From NCBI GenBank assembly GCA_003153555.1, contig PLZS01000192.1, forward strand, positions 1-56,782: DNA of 56,782 bases, given 5' to 3'. Numbering within the stretch: the first letter of the stretch is position 1; every line of letters starts with the position of its first letter. The notes beneath the pieces are model-generated. The model did not search any database. It was not told the origin of the DNA and was given only the letters and a program-made list of their open reading frames with translations. Source of the stretch: Candidatus Melainabacteria bacterium. Its GTDB lineage: Bacteria > Cyanobacteriota > Vampirovibrionia > Obscuribacterales > Obscuribacteraceae. Of this stretch, positions 40,815 to 50,032 are shown piece by piece. The position numbers were made by a program, and so were the translations under genes.

Positions 40815-42629
40815 GTGAGCACATCTCGTCTTAAGCGCAATCATCATTGCGGAACAATTAGCCTTGAGGATGCCGGACAAGAGGTCTGTGTAGCAGGATG
40901 GGTGCACGTTAATCGTGATCTTGGCGGGCTAATTTTCGTTGAGCTACGTGACTCGACTGGCCGAGTTCAGATCGTCGCCGACCCCAACCGTAATAAGGAG
41001 GTTCACGACAAGCTCTGCACATTGAAGAGTGAATTTGTCATTGCAGCGAAAGGCAAAGTGACAAAACGTCCAGAAGGTAGCGAAAATAAGGAAAGCCCAA
41101 CAGGTGAGGTTGAAATTTATCCTGACCAGGTCGAAATTCTAAATACTTGCCGGCCGTTACCTTTCCAAATCGATCAAGCTAGTGGAGTGAACGAAGAGCT
41201 GCGCTTGAAGTACAGATATTTGGATCTTCGTCGACCTGAGATGAGCAGCAATCTTGTCACTAGGCATCGCATTACCCAAGCAATTCGACAATATCTGGAT
41301 GCTCAATCCTTTATCGAAGTAGAAACACCTATTCTCACCAAAGCGACTCCAGAGGGAGCTCGCGACTTTCTTGTGCCTAGTCGCTTGAATCCAGGCAGCT
41401 GGTACGCCTTGCCGCAGTCGCCACAACTGTTTAAGCAAACCCTGATGATTAGCGGAGTTGATCGCTATTATCAAATCGCACGCTGTTTCCGCGATGAAGA
41501 CTTGCGCGCTGACAGACAGCCCGAGTTCACGCAAGTAGACATGGAACTTTCGTTCACTGACGAAGAAGAAATTATTGCCGTCACAGAAGGTTTGCTGATC
41601 AAAGCGTTCGCTTGTACAGGCATTGAATTGAAACCGCCATTCCAGCGCTTGACATACACTGAGGCGATCAACCGTTACGGCAGCGACAAACCGGATACTC
41701 GCTTCGGTGTTGAGATTAGAGATCTGACCGAAGTGGCGGCGACAAGCAATTTTAAAATGTTTCGTGGGGCGGCGGACAGCGGCGGCAAATTGAAGGCGCT
41801 GGTGGTGCAGGGCGGAGCCGAGACAGTCTCGCGCAAACAGTTGGATTTATGGCAGGAGTACGCTAAATCGACGGGTGCCAAAGGGCTTGCTTGGCTGGCC
41901 TTTGGTCAGACTATTCGTTCATCCGGCATCGACAAACATTTGACGCCCGAAGAGCTGGAGAAAATGAAAACTCTCGCTTCAGCGCAACAGGGTGATCTGT
42001 TATTGCTTGTCGCCGATTCGGACAAGGTGGTGGCTAACACGCTCGGACGATTGAGACTCAAATTGGCTGAAGAGTTAAAGCTGATCGATGAAAACAAGCA
42101 CGAACTTTTGTGGGTTGTCGATTTCCCGTTGTTCGAATTTGACGAGCAGGAAGGACGATTGATGGCGGTGCACCATCCGTTCACAAGTCCGCATTTGGAT
42201 GATCTCGACATGCTCGAAACTACGCCGGAAAAGGCGCGTGCCAGAGCTTACGATATCGTCTATAACGGTGTTGAAATCGGTGGCGGCTCAATCCGAATAC
42301 ACAGTCAAGAAGTCCAATCCAGAGCATTTACAGCGATTGGTTTAGACAGAGATGTTGCTCGAGAAAAGTTTGGCTTCCTACTTGAGGCTCTTGAATCGGG
42401 CGCTCCACCACATGGTGGCATCGCCCTGGGATTGGATCGCATAGTTATGCTTCTTACTGGTGGCAAATCGATCAGGGATGTTATCGCTTTTCCAAAGACT
42501 CAATCCGGTGGATGTCTGATGACCAGCGCACCATCTGTAGCGCCACAAGAGCAACTAACCGAACTGCACGTCAAAGTAGTGGAAGAGGCAAAGAAGCAAC
42601 CACAGCCAGCGCAGGTTGGAGCAGAATAG
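40815..42629 (+). CDS. aspS: Aspartyl-tRNA synthetase, bacterial type
   Basis: Class II synthetase charging tRNA-Asp. OB-fold anticodon domain at the N-terminus (CGTISLEDAGQEVCVAGWV, GGLIFVELRD). Motif 1 region (RHRITQAIRQYL), motif 2 (RCFRDEDLRADRQPEFTQVD, about 216-235) and motif 3 (GIALGLDRIVMLLTG, about 535). The insert between motifs 2 and 3 is the GAD domain of bacterial AspRS. 604 residues, normal. GTG 40815 is preceded by AGGAG. Whether it also charges tRNA-Asn cannot be told by eye. Confidence 0.97.
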   Translation: MSTSRLKRNHHCGTISLEDAGQEVCVAGWVHVNRDLGGLIFVELRDSTGRVQIVADPNRNKEVHDKLCTLKSEFVIAAKGKVTKRPEGSENKESPTGEVEIYPDQVEILNTCRPLPFQIDQASGVNEELRLKYRYLDLRRPEMSSNLVTRHRITQAIRQYLDAQSFIEVETPILTKATPEGARDFLVPSRLNPGSWYALPQSPQLFKQTLMISGVDRYYQIARCFRDEDLRADRQPEFTQVDMELSFTDEEEIIAVTEGLLIKAFACTGIELKPPFQRLTYTEAINRYGSDKPDTRFGVEIRDLTEVAATSNFKMFRGAADSGGKLKALVVQGGAETVSRKQLDLWQEYAKSTGAKGLAWLAFGQTIRSSGIDKHLTPEELEKMKTLASAQQGDLLLLVADSDKVVANTLGRLRLKLAEELKLIDENKHELLWVVDFPLFEFDEQEGRLMAVHHPFTSPHLDDLDMLETTPEKARARAYDIVYNGVEIGGGSIRIHSQEVQSRAFTAIGLDRDVAREKFGFLLEALESGAPPHGGIALGLDRIVMLLTGGKSIRDVIAFPKTQSGGCLMTSAPSVAPQEQLTELHVKVVEEAKKQPQPAQVGAE

Positions 42630-42740
42630 ATTGGACTGATCGCTGGATGGTGGCAGCCGAGCCAGGTTCCAGTGACCATGGTAAAATGCGATACATCCGA
42701 GGAGCGTCAGTAACGCGTATCTTTATGGGTGATTTTGAAT

Positions 42741-43586
42741 ATGTCCGGTCGCCCTATAACTGATTCGAAAAACATATTCACGAAGACTCGCGTCTTTATG
42801 TCGATGACTTTGTGCGCCCTCGCTCTGTCTTCATGTGGGATGGATTTAAAAACTTCAACGGATTATTTGATCGCCGGCAAAGAGTATTTCAAAGCGGGTG
42901 ATTACAAGAAGGCTGAAGTCGAGTTTCAACACGCCCTCAAGCTCGAGCCGAACAGCCCAACTGTCAAAGCCACAGCGACCAATAATCTAGGCGTTATTTA
43001 CAACGAAGAAGGTCGTTACAATGAGGCAATCACTGTGCTCAAAGAGGCGACAACAGTTGATCCGAAAAACGCCATCGCTCGTTATGTGCTGGCCAATGCC
43101 TTGTCGAAAAAAGGTCGTTTTGATGAGGCTCTTGTTGAGGCTCAGACTTCGACTGAATTAGATAAGACTGAGCCTGGGGCATATCTCGCTCTTGGAGATG
43201 CGGCGCTGGGAAAAGGTGATGTTGCCCTGGCGATCACTTCTTATCGTTATGCTACTCATTTGGAACCTGACAATGAGATGTCGCACTTGCATCTCGGCTT
43301 GGCTCTTGGCGAGGTGCAAGACTGGGATGGGCAGATAGCTGAAGAACGTAAAGCCTTAGATTTGAATCCAGAGAATCTTGAAGCGCGATTGGCATTGGCG
43401 GTAGCTCTTCACAAGAAAGGTCAACTTGACGCTTCTGTAGCTGAAGTAAAAACAGTTTTGCAGAAGGATGGTAAGAATGCTGACGCTATAAGAATCTTAG
43501 AAGCGTTCGAACACGATCCTAAAGCACCGCCAAGTCGCGAGCGATTGGACGGCACTCAACTAGGGCAGAACAAGTCCAAGATGTAA
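42741..43586 (+). CDS. TPR lipoprotein
   Basis: 281 residues with a signal sequence ending in the lipobox LALSSC, so probably anchored in the membrane and facing the periplasm. The rest is about six TPR units (KEYFKAGDYKKAEVEFQHAL, ATNNLGVIYNEEGRYNEAI, VLANALSKKGRFDEALVEAQ, LALGDAALGKGDVALAI, LHLGLALGEVQDWDGQI). The end has PPSRERLDG. Likely in envelope assembly or protein complexes. ATG 42741 or an earlier GTG is possible. Follows aspS by 112 bases. Confidence 0.85.
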   Translation: MSGRPITDSKNIFTKTRVFMSMTLCALALSSCGMDLKTSTDYLIAGKEYFKAGDYKKAEVEFQHALKLEPNSPTVKATATNNLGVIYNEEGRYNEAITVLKEATTVDPKNAIARYVLANALSKKGRFDEALVEAQTSTELDKTEPGAYLALGDAALGKGDVALAITSYRYATHLEPDNEMSHLHLGLALGEVQDWDGQIAEERKALDLNPENLEARLALAVALHKKGQLDASVAEVKTVLQKDGKNADAIRILEAFEHDPKAPPSRERLDGTQLGQNKSKM

Positions 43587-43608
43587 CTGTAACTTAGATT
43601 GAGGTTGT

Positions 43609-45393
43609 GTGAATAATCGCCGTCTGCCGCTTCCCGATCCAAACGCAAACTCAAACGAGCCTAATATCAAGCTCGTATGGCTGCTGAACCTGATTCCATA
43701 TTTGGGTCTGGGTTACTTGTACGCAGTGGGTCTGAAAGGCTTCAAGGTAATGCTTTTCTTTTGGATTTTTGAATTGATGTTCGGCTCGCCGATGCATCTG
43801 ATCTGGATTTACTTTATTCTTTCGGTGCTCGGCTCTGCACACATCATCAATAAAGACCGCTCGACTGCGATCAAATTAAGACAAGTCGATTTCAACAAAG
43901 AGATCGACTCGGTCGAGCCGGGAACGCAAATTCCCATGGGCGAGAGTTCTCAATACTCGCTTTCGACACTGGAAATGAAGGCAAGGAAAGCAGAGCAAGC
44001 GCTTAAGCGTCTGAATGCCAACGAAGACGCAAAATCCAAATCAGCTACTGAGACGTTTGAGTACAAAGCGCTGGCCGCCGAAAAGACTCTACAAGCGAGA
44101 GACTCCCAGTCAAATGACGCCGAATCAAGAGGTGCCGAATCAAATGCAAGCATAGACTTCGCTCCGCCTGCTGCACCTGGTTTCATCGATGAAGAACCAA
44201 GTACAGGTGCTGATCCGTTTTCTGCACCATCTGCAGTGCCTGAATCCACTTTTATTAAAACAGATGATGGTAATTCGAATAAACCGCAGGGAGGTGCGGA
44301 ACCACCTGGGAGTTTTGACTATAGTAGTCAAATGAACAATTCCTTTATGGATTCAATAGTGTCGGATGCTACTTCTGCCGTCACACTTGGGGCTTCCGCA
44401 GGTACACTTGAAGTGCAGCAGTTATTGAATCAAGAGGATGCTTCCAATGCCGCCGATCTTAAAATTGCTCAAACTGGCGCTTCGCTCAACTCTTCTGTTA
44501 TGGATGAGGCCGCTGTAAAAGACTTGCTCAAGCAATCTGACGATTCAACGAACCTGGCAGGTGCACCATCTTTGGTGCCTGAAGTGAGTGGAGAGATTAC
44601 GCCATCTGATTCTTGTGTACCTTATGTAAGCTCTCAGTATTCCTCGGACCCCGTGAGTTTGCCAAACCAAGATTCGAAACCTATGATACTCGGTATGAGT
44701 GTGCCCGAGGTGAGTAGCCAGTGGAATAACGCTGATACGAGTATGCCCGATGTGAGCAGCCAGTGGAATAACGCTGATACGAGCGTGCCCGATGTGAGCA
44801 GCCAGTGGAATAACGCTGATACGAGCGTGCCCGAGGTGAGTAGCCAGTGGAACAATGCTGATACGAGCGTGCCCGATGTGAACACGCAGTGGAACAACGC
44901 GGACGCCACTGTTCCAGAAGTGAGCACGCAGTGGAATACTGCCGAGACGAGCGTCCCCGAAGTGAACACGCAATTGCAGAATGCGGAGACGATTGTGCCT
45001 GATGTGAGTAGCCAATGGAACAACGCCGAGACAAGTGTCCCCGAGGTAAGCAGCCAATGGAACAACGCGGATGCCAGCGTTCCTGAAGTCAGCACGCAAT
45101 GGAAGAACGCAGATACAAGTGTGCCTGATGTCGCTAGTCAATTGGCGAAATCTGATCAAACAATTCCGGACGTTAACTCGCAACTTGCACTATCTTCTTC
45201 AAACACTCCTTCGCTTGGAGAATTTGCAAGTCCTAAGTTTAGTTTCTCATTTGAAGATCACTTGAACACCAGTTTTCTGCCGGCCGATCCTGCCGCTCAA
45301 AGCGCCACCACTGACGTGAATTGCCCCAAATGTGGTGCACTTAAAAATAGTAGCTTCTCATTTTGCTTGGCGTGTGGGCAAACGTTCGAATAG
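43609..45393 (+). CDS. Membrane protein with 14-residue repeats and zinc ribbon
   Basis: 594 residues. About three membrane helices are at residues 20-80. Then a polar Asp/Ser-rich region, and twelve tandem units of 14 residues of the type SVPDVSSQWNNADT (about 365-532). The C-terminus is a zinc ribbon with CPKC and CLAC. GTG 43609 has GAGG upstream. Repeats alternate between PDVSSQW and PEVSSQW forms. Topology suggests the repeat region is a long flexible segment. Unknown family; neither a chaperone nor an enzyme fold is visible. It lies between a TPR lipoprotein gene and comM. Confidence 0.75.
   Translation: MNNRRLPLPDPNANSNEPNIKLVWLLNLIPYLGLGYLYAVGLKGFKVMLFFWIFELMFGSPMHLIWIYFILSVLGSAHIINKDRSTAIKLRQVDFNKEIDSVEPGTQIPMGESSQYSLSTLEMKARKAEQALKRLNANEDAKSKSATETFEYKALAAEKTLQARDSQSNDAESRGAESNASIDFAPPAAPGFIDEEPSTGADPFSAPSAVPESTFIKTDDGNSNKPQGGAEPPGSFDYSSQMNNSFMDSIVSDATSAVTLGASAGTLEVQQLLNQEDASNAADLKIAQTGASLNSSVMDEAAVKDLLKQSDDSTNLAGAPSLVPEVSGEITPSDSCVPYVSSQYSSDPVSLPNQDSKPMILGMSVPEVSSQWNNADTSMPDVSSQWNNADTSVPDVSSQWNNADTSVPEVSSQWNNADTSVPDVNTQWNNADATVPEVSTQWNTAETSVPEVNTQLQNAETIVPDVSSQWNNAETSVPEVSSQWNNADASVPEVSTQWKNADTSVPDVASQLAKSDQTIPDVNSQLALSSSNTPSLGEFASPKFSFSFEDHLNTSFLPADPAAQSATTDVNCPKCGALKNSSFSFCLACGQTFE
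44701..45204 (+). repeat. 12 x 42-bp tandem repeat
   Basis: Twelve 42-base units encode the 14-residue repeats. The early units are almost identical; the last two (45121-45204) have drifted. The array is in frame and the repeat length is a multiple of three, so slippage keeps the frame. Opposite-strand open frames across it are only shadows. Confidence 0.92.
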
Positions 45394-45523
45394 CGACTAA
45401 GTATTTTTGCCTTGTTCTTGAAATATCTAACTCAACTTTTTCTGATTTTGTCTCAAAAAATTGAACTTTTCTCTTGCCGAACTCGTATTAGCTTTTAGAC
45501 GAGCGAGTGCAGGAGAACAAAAT

Positions 45524-47062
45524 ATGTTTGCAAGGATTTTTTCTGGAGGTCTCACAGGTATTGACGCTTACTGCATTGAAGTTGAGTGTGACTGCGGTCC
45601 AGGCATCGGTCAAATAAGTCTGGTTGGCTTGCCCGATGCCTCAGTCAAAGAGGCGCAAGACCGTGTTCGTTCAGCGATCAAGGCGTGTGATTTCTTCATG
45701 CCCTACGCAAAAAGATGGATTGTCAATTTGGCACCAGCTGATACTAGAAAGGAGGGACCCGCTTTTGATTTGCCAATTGCAATTGGCATTCTTGCTTCAA
45801 GTAATATGTTGCCAACTACCCATTTGTCCAAGTTTTGGATTGTGGGAGAACTAGGGCTGGATGGCTCGGTAAGACCAGTGTCGGGTGTGTTGCCTCTCGC
45901 AATTGCGGCGAAGACTTATGGTGCCATGGGAATTATTCTTCCGCAAGACAATGCCGAAGAAGCCGCTCTTATCGATGGCATTAAAGTATTTCCCGTGTCC
46001 CATCTCAAACAAGTTTGTCAGTTGATCGCCGATCCTGAATCGGGTGTTGTCCTCGACGTAGAGCCACGGAAGGTATTCAAAAATAATCAACTGCAACAAA
46101 GGTCCATCCTGGATTTTTGTGAAGTGAAAGGGCAGTCAAACGCCAAGAGAGCTTTGGAGATTGCTGCCGCTGGTAAACACAACGTGTTGATGGTCGGACC
46201 TCCTGGTTCCGGCAAATCGATGCTGGCGCAGCGACTGCCTGGAATAATGCCACCACTATCTTTTGACGAGGCGCTTGAACTAACTAAGTTGTATAGCGTC
46301 GCTGGTATGTTGCAGAACAAAACTTCCCTCGTTCTCGAACGACCATTTCGCAATCCTCACCACAGCGCTTCAGCTGTCGGTCTCGTCGGTGGAGGCACTG
46401 TGCCGAGACCGGGAGAAATCTCGTTGAGTCATATGGGCATTCTATTTCTGGATGAACTTACCGAGTTTCCTAGGTCGCACTTAGATACGCTTAGGCAGCC
46501 GCTGGAGAGCGCAAATGTCACCATCAGTAGAGCCATGCAAACACTTACATATCCTGCATCGTTCTTACTTGTTGGCGCATGTAACCCATGTCCTTGTGGA
46601 TACAAAGGTGATAGTGTCAAATACTGTTCCTGCACTCCTTTCCAAGCCGATCGCTATTGGGGAAGGCTGTCCGGACCACTTCTTGATCGAATAGATTTGC
46701 ACGTCCAAGTATCTCGCTTGCAAGAAACCGAATTGGCGAGCACATATAATGCCGAGACATCTGAGGCAATTCGGTTGCGAGTAATGAGAGCCGTGGAGGT
46801 TCAACAGGAAAGATGTGGAAAAAATCCATTTGTCTTCAATGGACAGATGGGACAAAGGCAGTTATCGAAGCACTGCAAAATCGACGAGACCTCGCGCCTA
46901 ATGCTCGCTAAAGCCGTTAATTCACTTGGTTTGTCTGCCCGTGCCTACGACCGCGTCCTGAGAATTGCTAGGACGATCGCTGATTTAAGTGCTCATGACA
47001 GTATTGAGCCGCTAGATCTAGCAGAGGCGATCAGATACCGAAGCTCAGTGCGGTCACCCTAA
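45524..47062 (+). CDS. comM: ComM/YifB-family AAA+ ATPase
   Basis: 512 residues. N-terminal Lon-S5-like domain (FSGGLTGIDAYCIEVECD, GLPDASVKEAQDRV), then the Mg-chelatase AAA+ core with Walker A GPPGSGKSML (about 225), Walker B LFLDELTEF (about 308) and a zinc-finger-like CNPCPCG (about 353). ComM in other bacteria supports natural transformation by branch migration of integrating DNA. ATG 45524 is set by AGGAGAAC upstream; the frame is open to 45461 but unsupported. The stop overlaps a convergent gene by four bases. Confidence 0.93.
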   Translation: MFARIFSGGLTGIDAYCIEVECDCGPGIGQISLVGLPDASVKEAQDRVRSAIKACDFFMPYAKRWIVNLAPADTRKEGPAFDLPIAIGILASSNMLPTTHLSKFWIVGELGLDGSVRPVSGVLPLAIAAKTYGAMGIILPQDNAEEAALIDGIKVFPVSHLKQVCQLIADPESGVVLDVEPRKVFKNNQLQQRSILDFCEVKGQSNAKRALEIAAAGKHNVLMVGPPGSGKSMLAQRLPGIMPPLSFDEALELTKLYSVAGMLQNKTSLVLERPFRNPHHSASAVGLVGGGTVPRPGEISLSHMGILFLDELTEFPRSHLDTLRQPLESANVTISRAMQTLTYPASFLLVGACNPCPCGYKGDSVKYCSCTPFQADRYWGRLSGPLLDRIDLHVQVSRLQETELASTYNAETSEAIRLRVMRAVEVQQERCGKNPFVFNGQMGQRQLSKHCKIDETSRLMLAKAVNSLGLSARAYDRVLRIARTIADLSAHDSIEPLDLAEAIRYRSSVRSP

Positions 47063-47892
47063 CTGGCGTAGGCAGCCTGTGCAGCACGGCTTTCTACTTG
47101 CTGTCGTTTCAGTGTGGTCAGCGCTCGTTGCGATACGTACGGATTATGATTCTCAGAGAGCCAAACTAAGAAGCGATAAGGTGTTTTTGGATTTTCGGCA
47201 AGACCGTACCAAATGTCTATTGGCCCAGTGGTGTCGAATGATGGCGCCCGCTTTGGTTTGGACAACTGATTCGAGGCATTTGGAAATTGTTCAGGACCAT
47301 TGTCTAAAGAAACCGGTCTGACTGCACTATGTACGGTCGCATGTGTTGGCGGAGAAAAGTCTAGTTGTGCACTGCGTCGAACAAGCATTGAATGCAATTG
47401 CTCTTCCAACACGTGTAGGTGATAGAGCAGGCTTGTGACTTGCTGCCGATCTGCCTGTGTTCCGAGTGCTCGTTTGCTCTGATCGGATCCGGGCGTGGCT
47501 TTACTGAGATCGTCCAAATAGGTCATCAGGATGGTGTCTTCGCTTTGTTGCATGTACCTGCTAAGCGAAACGTTCCTATGTTTGGCGGGTCTCGACGCCA
47601 ACAAGGCTCTTTCTGCCAACTCAGTTTTGTTGCCGAGGGTTGCATTGAACTCGCTAACATCCCCACAGTCGTGCCAATAGGATAAGCAAAGTCCTTCTTT
47701 TTTAGAGAGCCTTCCGAGCTCAGTGAGCTTCGGAAACATCATTGTCCCTTTGGTATTGAATTCAGGGTAGTGCTTTCGGATCGATAGAATGCGACTTAGG
47801 TTTTGACTGATGTATGTGCTGGAACGCACATACCTGTTGTTGTCTGCGTTACGTATGTCAACTTCTAGCGCTTTGATTAAGGTCCCTAACAT
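47059..47892 (-). CDS. Hypothetical protein with LRV-like C-terminus
   Basis: 277 residues, soluble. The N-terminal two-thirds are helical and unrecognised. Near the end GLAENPKTPYRFLVWL and NPYVSQRALTTL resemble a leucine-rich-repeat-variant unit (pattern NPxTPxxxL then VRxxA). No signal peptide. The stop overlaps comM's by four bases in a convergent arrangement. ATG 47892. Function unknown. Confidence 0.7.
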   Translation of the reverse strand: MLGTLIKALEVDIRNADNNRYVRSSTYISQNLSRILSIRKHYPEFNTKGTMMFPKLTELGRLSKKEGLCLSYWHDCGDVSEFNATLGNKTELAERALLASRPAKHRNVSLSRYMQQSEDTILMTYLDDLSKATPGSDQSKRALGTQADRQQVTSLLYHLHVLEEQLHSMLVRRSAQLDFSPPTHATVHSAVRPVSLDNGPEQFPNASNQLSKPKRAPSFDTTGPIDIWYGLAENPKTPYRFLVWLSENHNPYVSQRALTTLKRQQVESRAAQAAYAS

Positions 47893-48118
47893 TCAATGAC
47901 AGTCTCTTTGGTAACCAGGGGTAGGACGGTGACTCCTCAAATTTTGTTGCCTGCACCTTTTAACAGTTTTTGGCTGGGTCTTGCATTGACATTCCAAAAG
48001 GTTATTCTGGATAGGCTTGTCAAGATTAATGGGAAGAAATGTAAGAAAAACCCGAATCGCCCCTAATATCTATATCTAGGCCGTTTGAATGTATATATAA
48101 GCTGATGGAGATTGATCG

Positions 48119-50032
48119 ATGGGCATTAAGCTGAACGCATCTCAACCAACCAACAAGGCCGATTTTATCATTGGCAGTGATAGCCGCAAGGTGCTAACCA
48201 ACAAGATTCTCGAGAACTTAGGTGGTAGTGGAAGTCATGGCTACTTCCCATCCAGCCTTAACAAAGAGTACAAGTCTTGGAGCATTTCCCGAGAGCTTGA
48301 GATACCTTCAGTCAGCCAGCAAGCCGAATCAACTGAGATGAAAATGATTGAAGACGCTAGTTCATCTGCGTCTTTACAAAACGACCCTTTCGTCGGCATG
48401 GTGCAAGAATCGAACGGCGCGCAGGATAGTTTTGCTCAGGCCATGGGCTGTCCGGAAGAACAGACTTTTGCTCAAGAAGTGAACTATCAGCAAGAATCGA
48501 GTTTCGGACAGGAATCGAGTTTCGGACAAGAACCAAGCTTTGGAGAAGAACCAAACTTCGGAGAAGAACCAAACTTCGGAGAAGAACCAAACTATCAGCA
48601 AGAACCAAATTTTGGACATGAATCAAGTTTTGCTCAGGAATTCGGTTACGGACAAAAGCAATCTGAGGGCGAAGTTCAGATGTCGCCCGAAGTCCTATTG
48701 GATGCGCCTTCGCCTTGGAGCGGTCCAATCACTGAAACACAGCTTCCAAGCGTAGTTAAAGCGTCCCACAATATTCAAGACGCAGGCAGGCAAATTTGGA
48801 GCGAGAGTCCGTGGGCCGGTCCAGTTTTGGATGAGCAACCAGTTGAAGCAGTTGTCGCTGCCGTGCTCGAACAGGCCTTAGAGCCAGTTGCTCAGCCGAT
48901 TTTAGTGCAAAGTAATGAGAGCGTAGCTGTGCCAGAGGCATCTTTGGACGGGCATTTGCTCCCATCATGGATGTCGGATCTGTGCTCAGAAGCCACCACT
49001 GACGATGCTGTCCAAGCACCTGTACAGGAGTCCCAAGTTGCTGAAGCTAGCCTGCAATCGCAATCAGGGGAATCCGATAGTCTTGAAGTCTTGCTCAATT
49101 CCATACCTGATGAAGAGTTTGCCGTCGACAACGATGTTATGCGCAGTCTCTTCACTCCAGCGAATGCAGTCAAGGTCTGCGAAGCAAAGGTGGAGGTCTT
49201 AGCGAACACTGAAGCCACTGACCTGGCTATTGTTGTGAGCCCAGGTGCTACAGATAATATTCAAATTGTGAGCTCGCAAGCCGTCATTGAGTCAAAGGCT
49301 ACAGCTTCCGATGCTGAGTTTGAAGCAATGCAAAAGGCCTACGCAATGTTGGACCTCAGTCCTATGCCACCAGAGCAAAAGAATGAAGGATTTTTTGAAG
49401 CAGTGTTCAACATGATCGAAAAGTCTACTCCTCAAGTTGCTCCATCCAGTATTGCGGCAGATCCACGCAATACTGGGACAGAACAGGCCTGTGAAAGCGA
49501 GAAGCTCTCAAACATTTCGAGAACTCAGCGCGGCACCATTGAAATGGCAACGCACGCCAATGGGCGACAAATCAAACCTCAATATAATTTTTGCGGCATC
49601 CTCACTAGTGTGGAAATAAGTGATGATATTTGCTTCGTTTTGACAGAAGAAAAGAGCACCTGGCAGATGACCGATAAAGCCGGCAAGGTAATGACCCGAG
49701 ATATTAGATCGGTATCCTTCGATAAGCAGGGTAATTTGAGTTATGTCACTAAGGGCGGTGACACGACTACACTTAAATTAGACGGTACAGTCGAAACGAA
49801 ATTCGCCAAAAACGGAGCGAAAGTAGCAACTGATGAGAGTCTTCAGGGTGAGGCCGATGCTGAAGTTGAGAAAGTGGCATCAAAGCCAAAAGCGAAGCCG
49901 GTCAAGAGCCGAGAGTCTAAACCTAAACCTAAAGCAAAAGCAGCAGTGAAAGAAGCCGCCAAACCTTCAAAAACTCGCCAGTCCAAATCCAAAGCTAAGT
50001 CTGAAGCGAAAGCGATCAAGAGTCGTTCGTAG
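48119..50032 (+). CDS. Low-complexity protein with Gln/Glu/Phe repeats and Lys-rich tail
   Basis: 637 residues, no signal peptide. Residues about 120-190 carry tandem 8-residue units (ESSFGQ, EPNFGE) that also look repetitive at DNA level (around 48490-48610). Then a region rich in Ser/Glu/Val, a possible small beta domain near 490-565 (GILTSVEISDDICFVL), and a Lys/Ala/Pro/Ser tail like histone H1 (KPKAKPVKSRESKPKPKA). Might bind nucleic acid through the tail. GGAG about ten bases before ATG 48119. Unknown family. Confidence 0.75.
   Translation: MGIKLNASQPTNKADFIIGSDSRKVLTNKILENLGGSGSHGYFPSSLNKEYKSWSISRELEIPSVSQQAESTEMKMIEDASSSASLQNDPFVGMVQESNGAQDSFAQAMGCPEEQTFAQEVNYQQESSFGQESSFGQEPSFGEEPNFGEEPNFGEEPNYQQEPNFGHESSFAQEFGYGQKQSEGEVQMSPEVLLDAPSPWSGPITETQLPSVVKASHNIQDAGRQIWSESPWAGPVLDEQPVEAVVAAVLEQALEPVAQPILVQSNESVAVPEASLDGHLLPSWMSDLCSEATTDDAVQAPVQESQVAEASLQSQSGESDSLEVLLNSIPDEEFAVDNDVMRSLFTPANAVKVCEAKVEVLANTEATDLAIVVSPGATDNIQIVSSQAVIESKATASDAEFEAMQKAYAMLDLSPMPPEQKNEGFFEAVFNMIEKSTPQVAPSSIAADPRNTGTEQACESEKLSNISRTQRGTIEMATHANGRQIKPQYNFCGILTSVEISDDICFVLTEEKSTWQMTDKAGKVMTRDIRSVSFDKQGNLSYVTKGGDTTTLKLDGTVETKFAKNGAKVATDESLQGEADAEVEKVASKPKAKPVKSRESKPKPKAKAAVKEAAKPSKTRQSKSKAKSEAKAIKSRS

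Noticed and set aside
44545..45183. Long minus-strand open frames opposite the 42-bp repeat array
   Set aside because: They arise from the repeat's lack of stops on the opposite strand, with no ribosome binding site; the plus-strand protein with membrane helices and zinc ribbon is the real gene.
44701..45204. Possible CRISPR array (42-bp repeats)
   Set aside because: Units are directly adjacent with no unique spacers and are in frame in a protein; no cas genes nearby.
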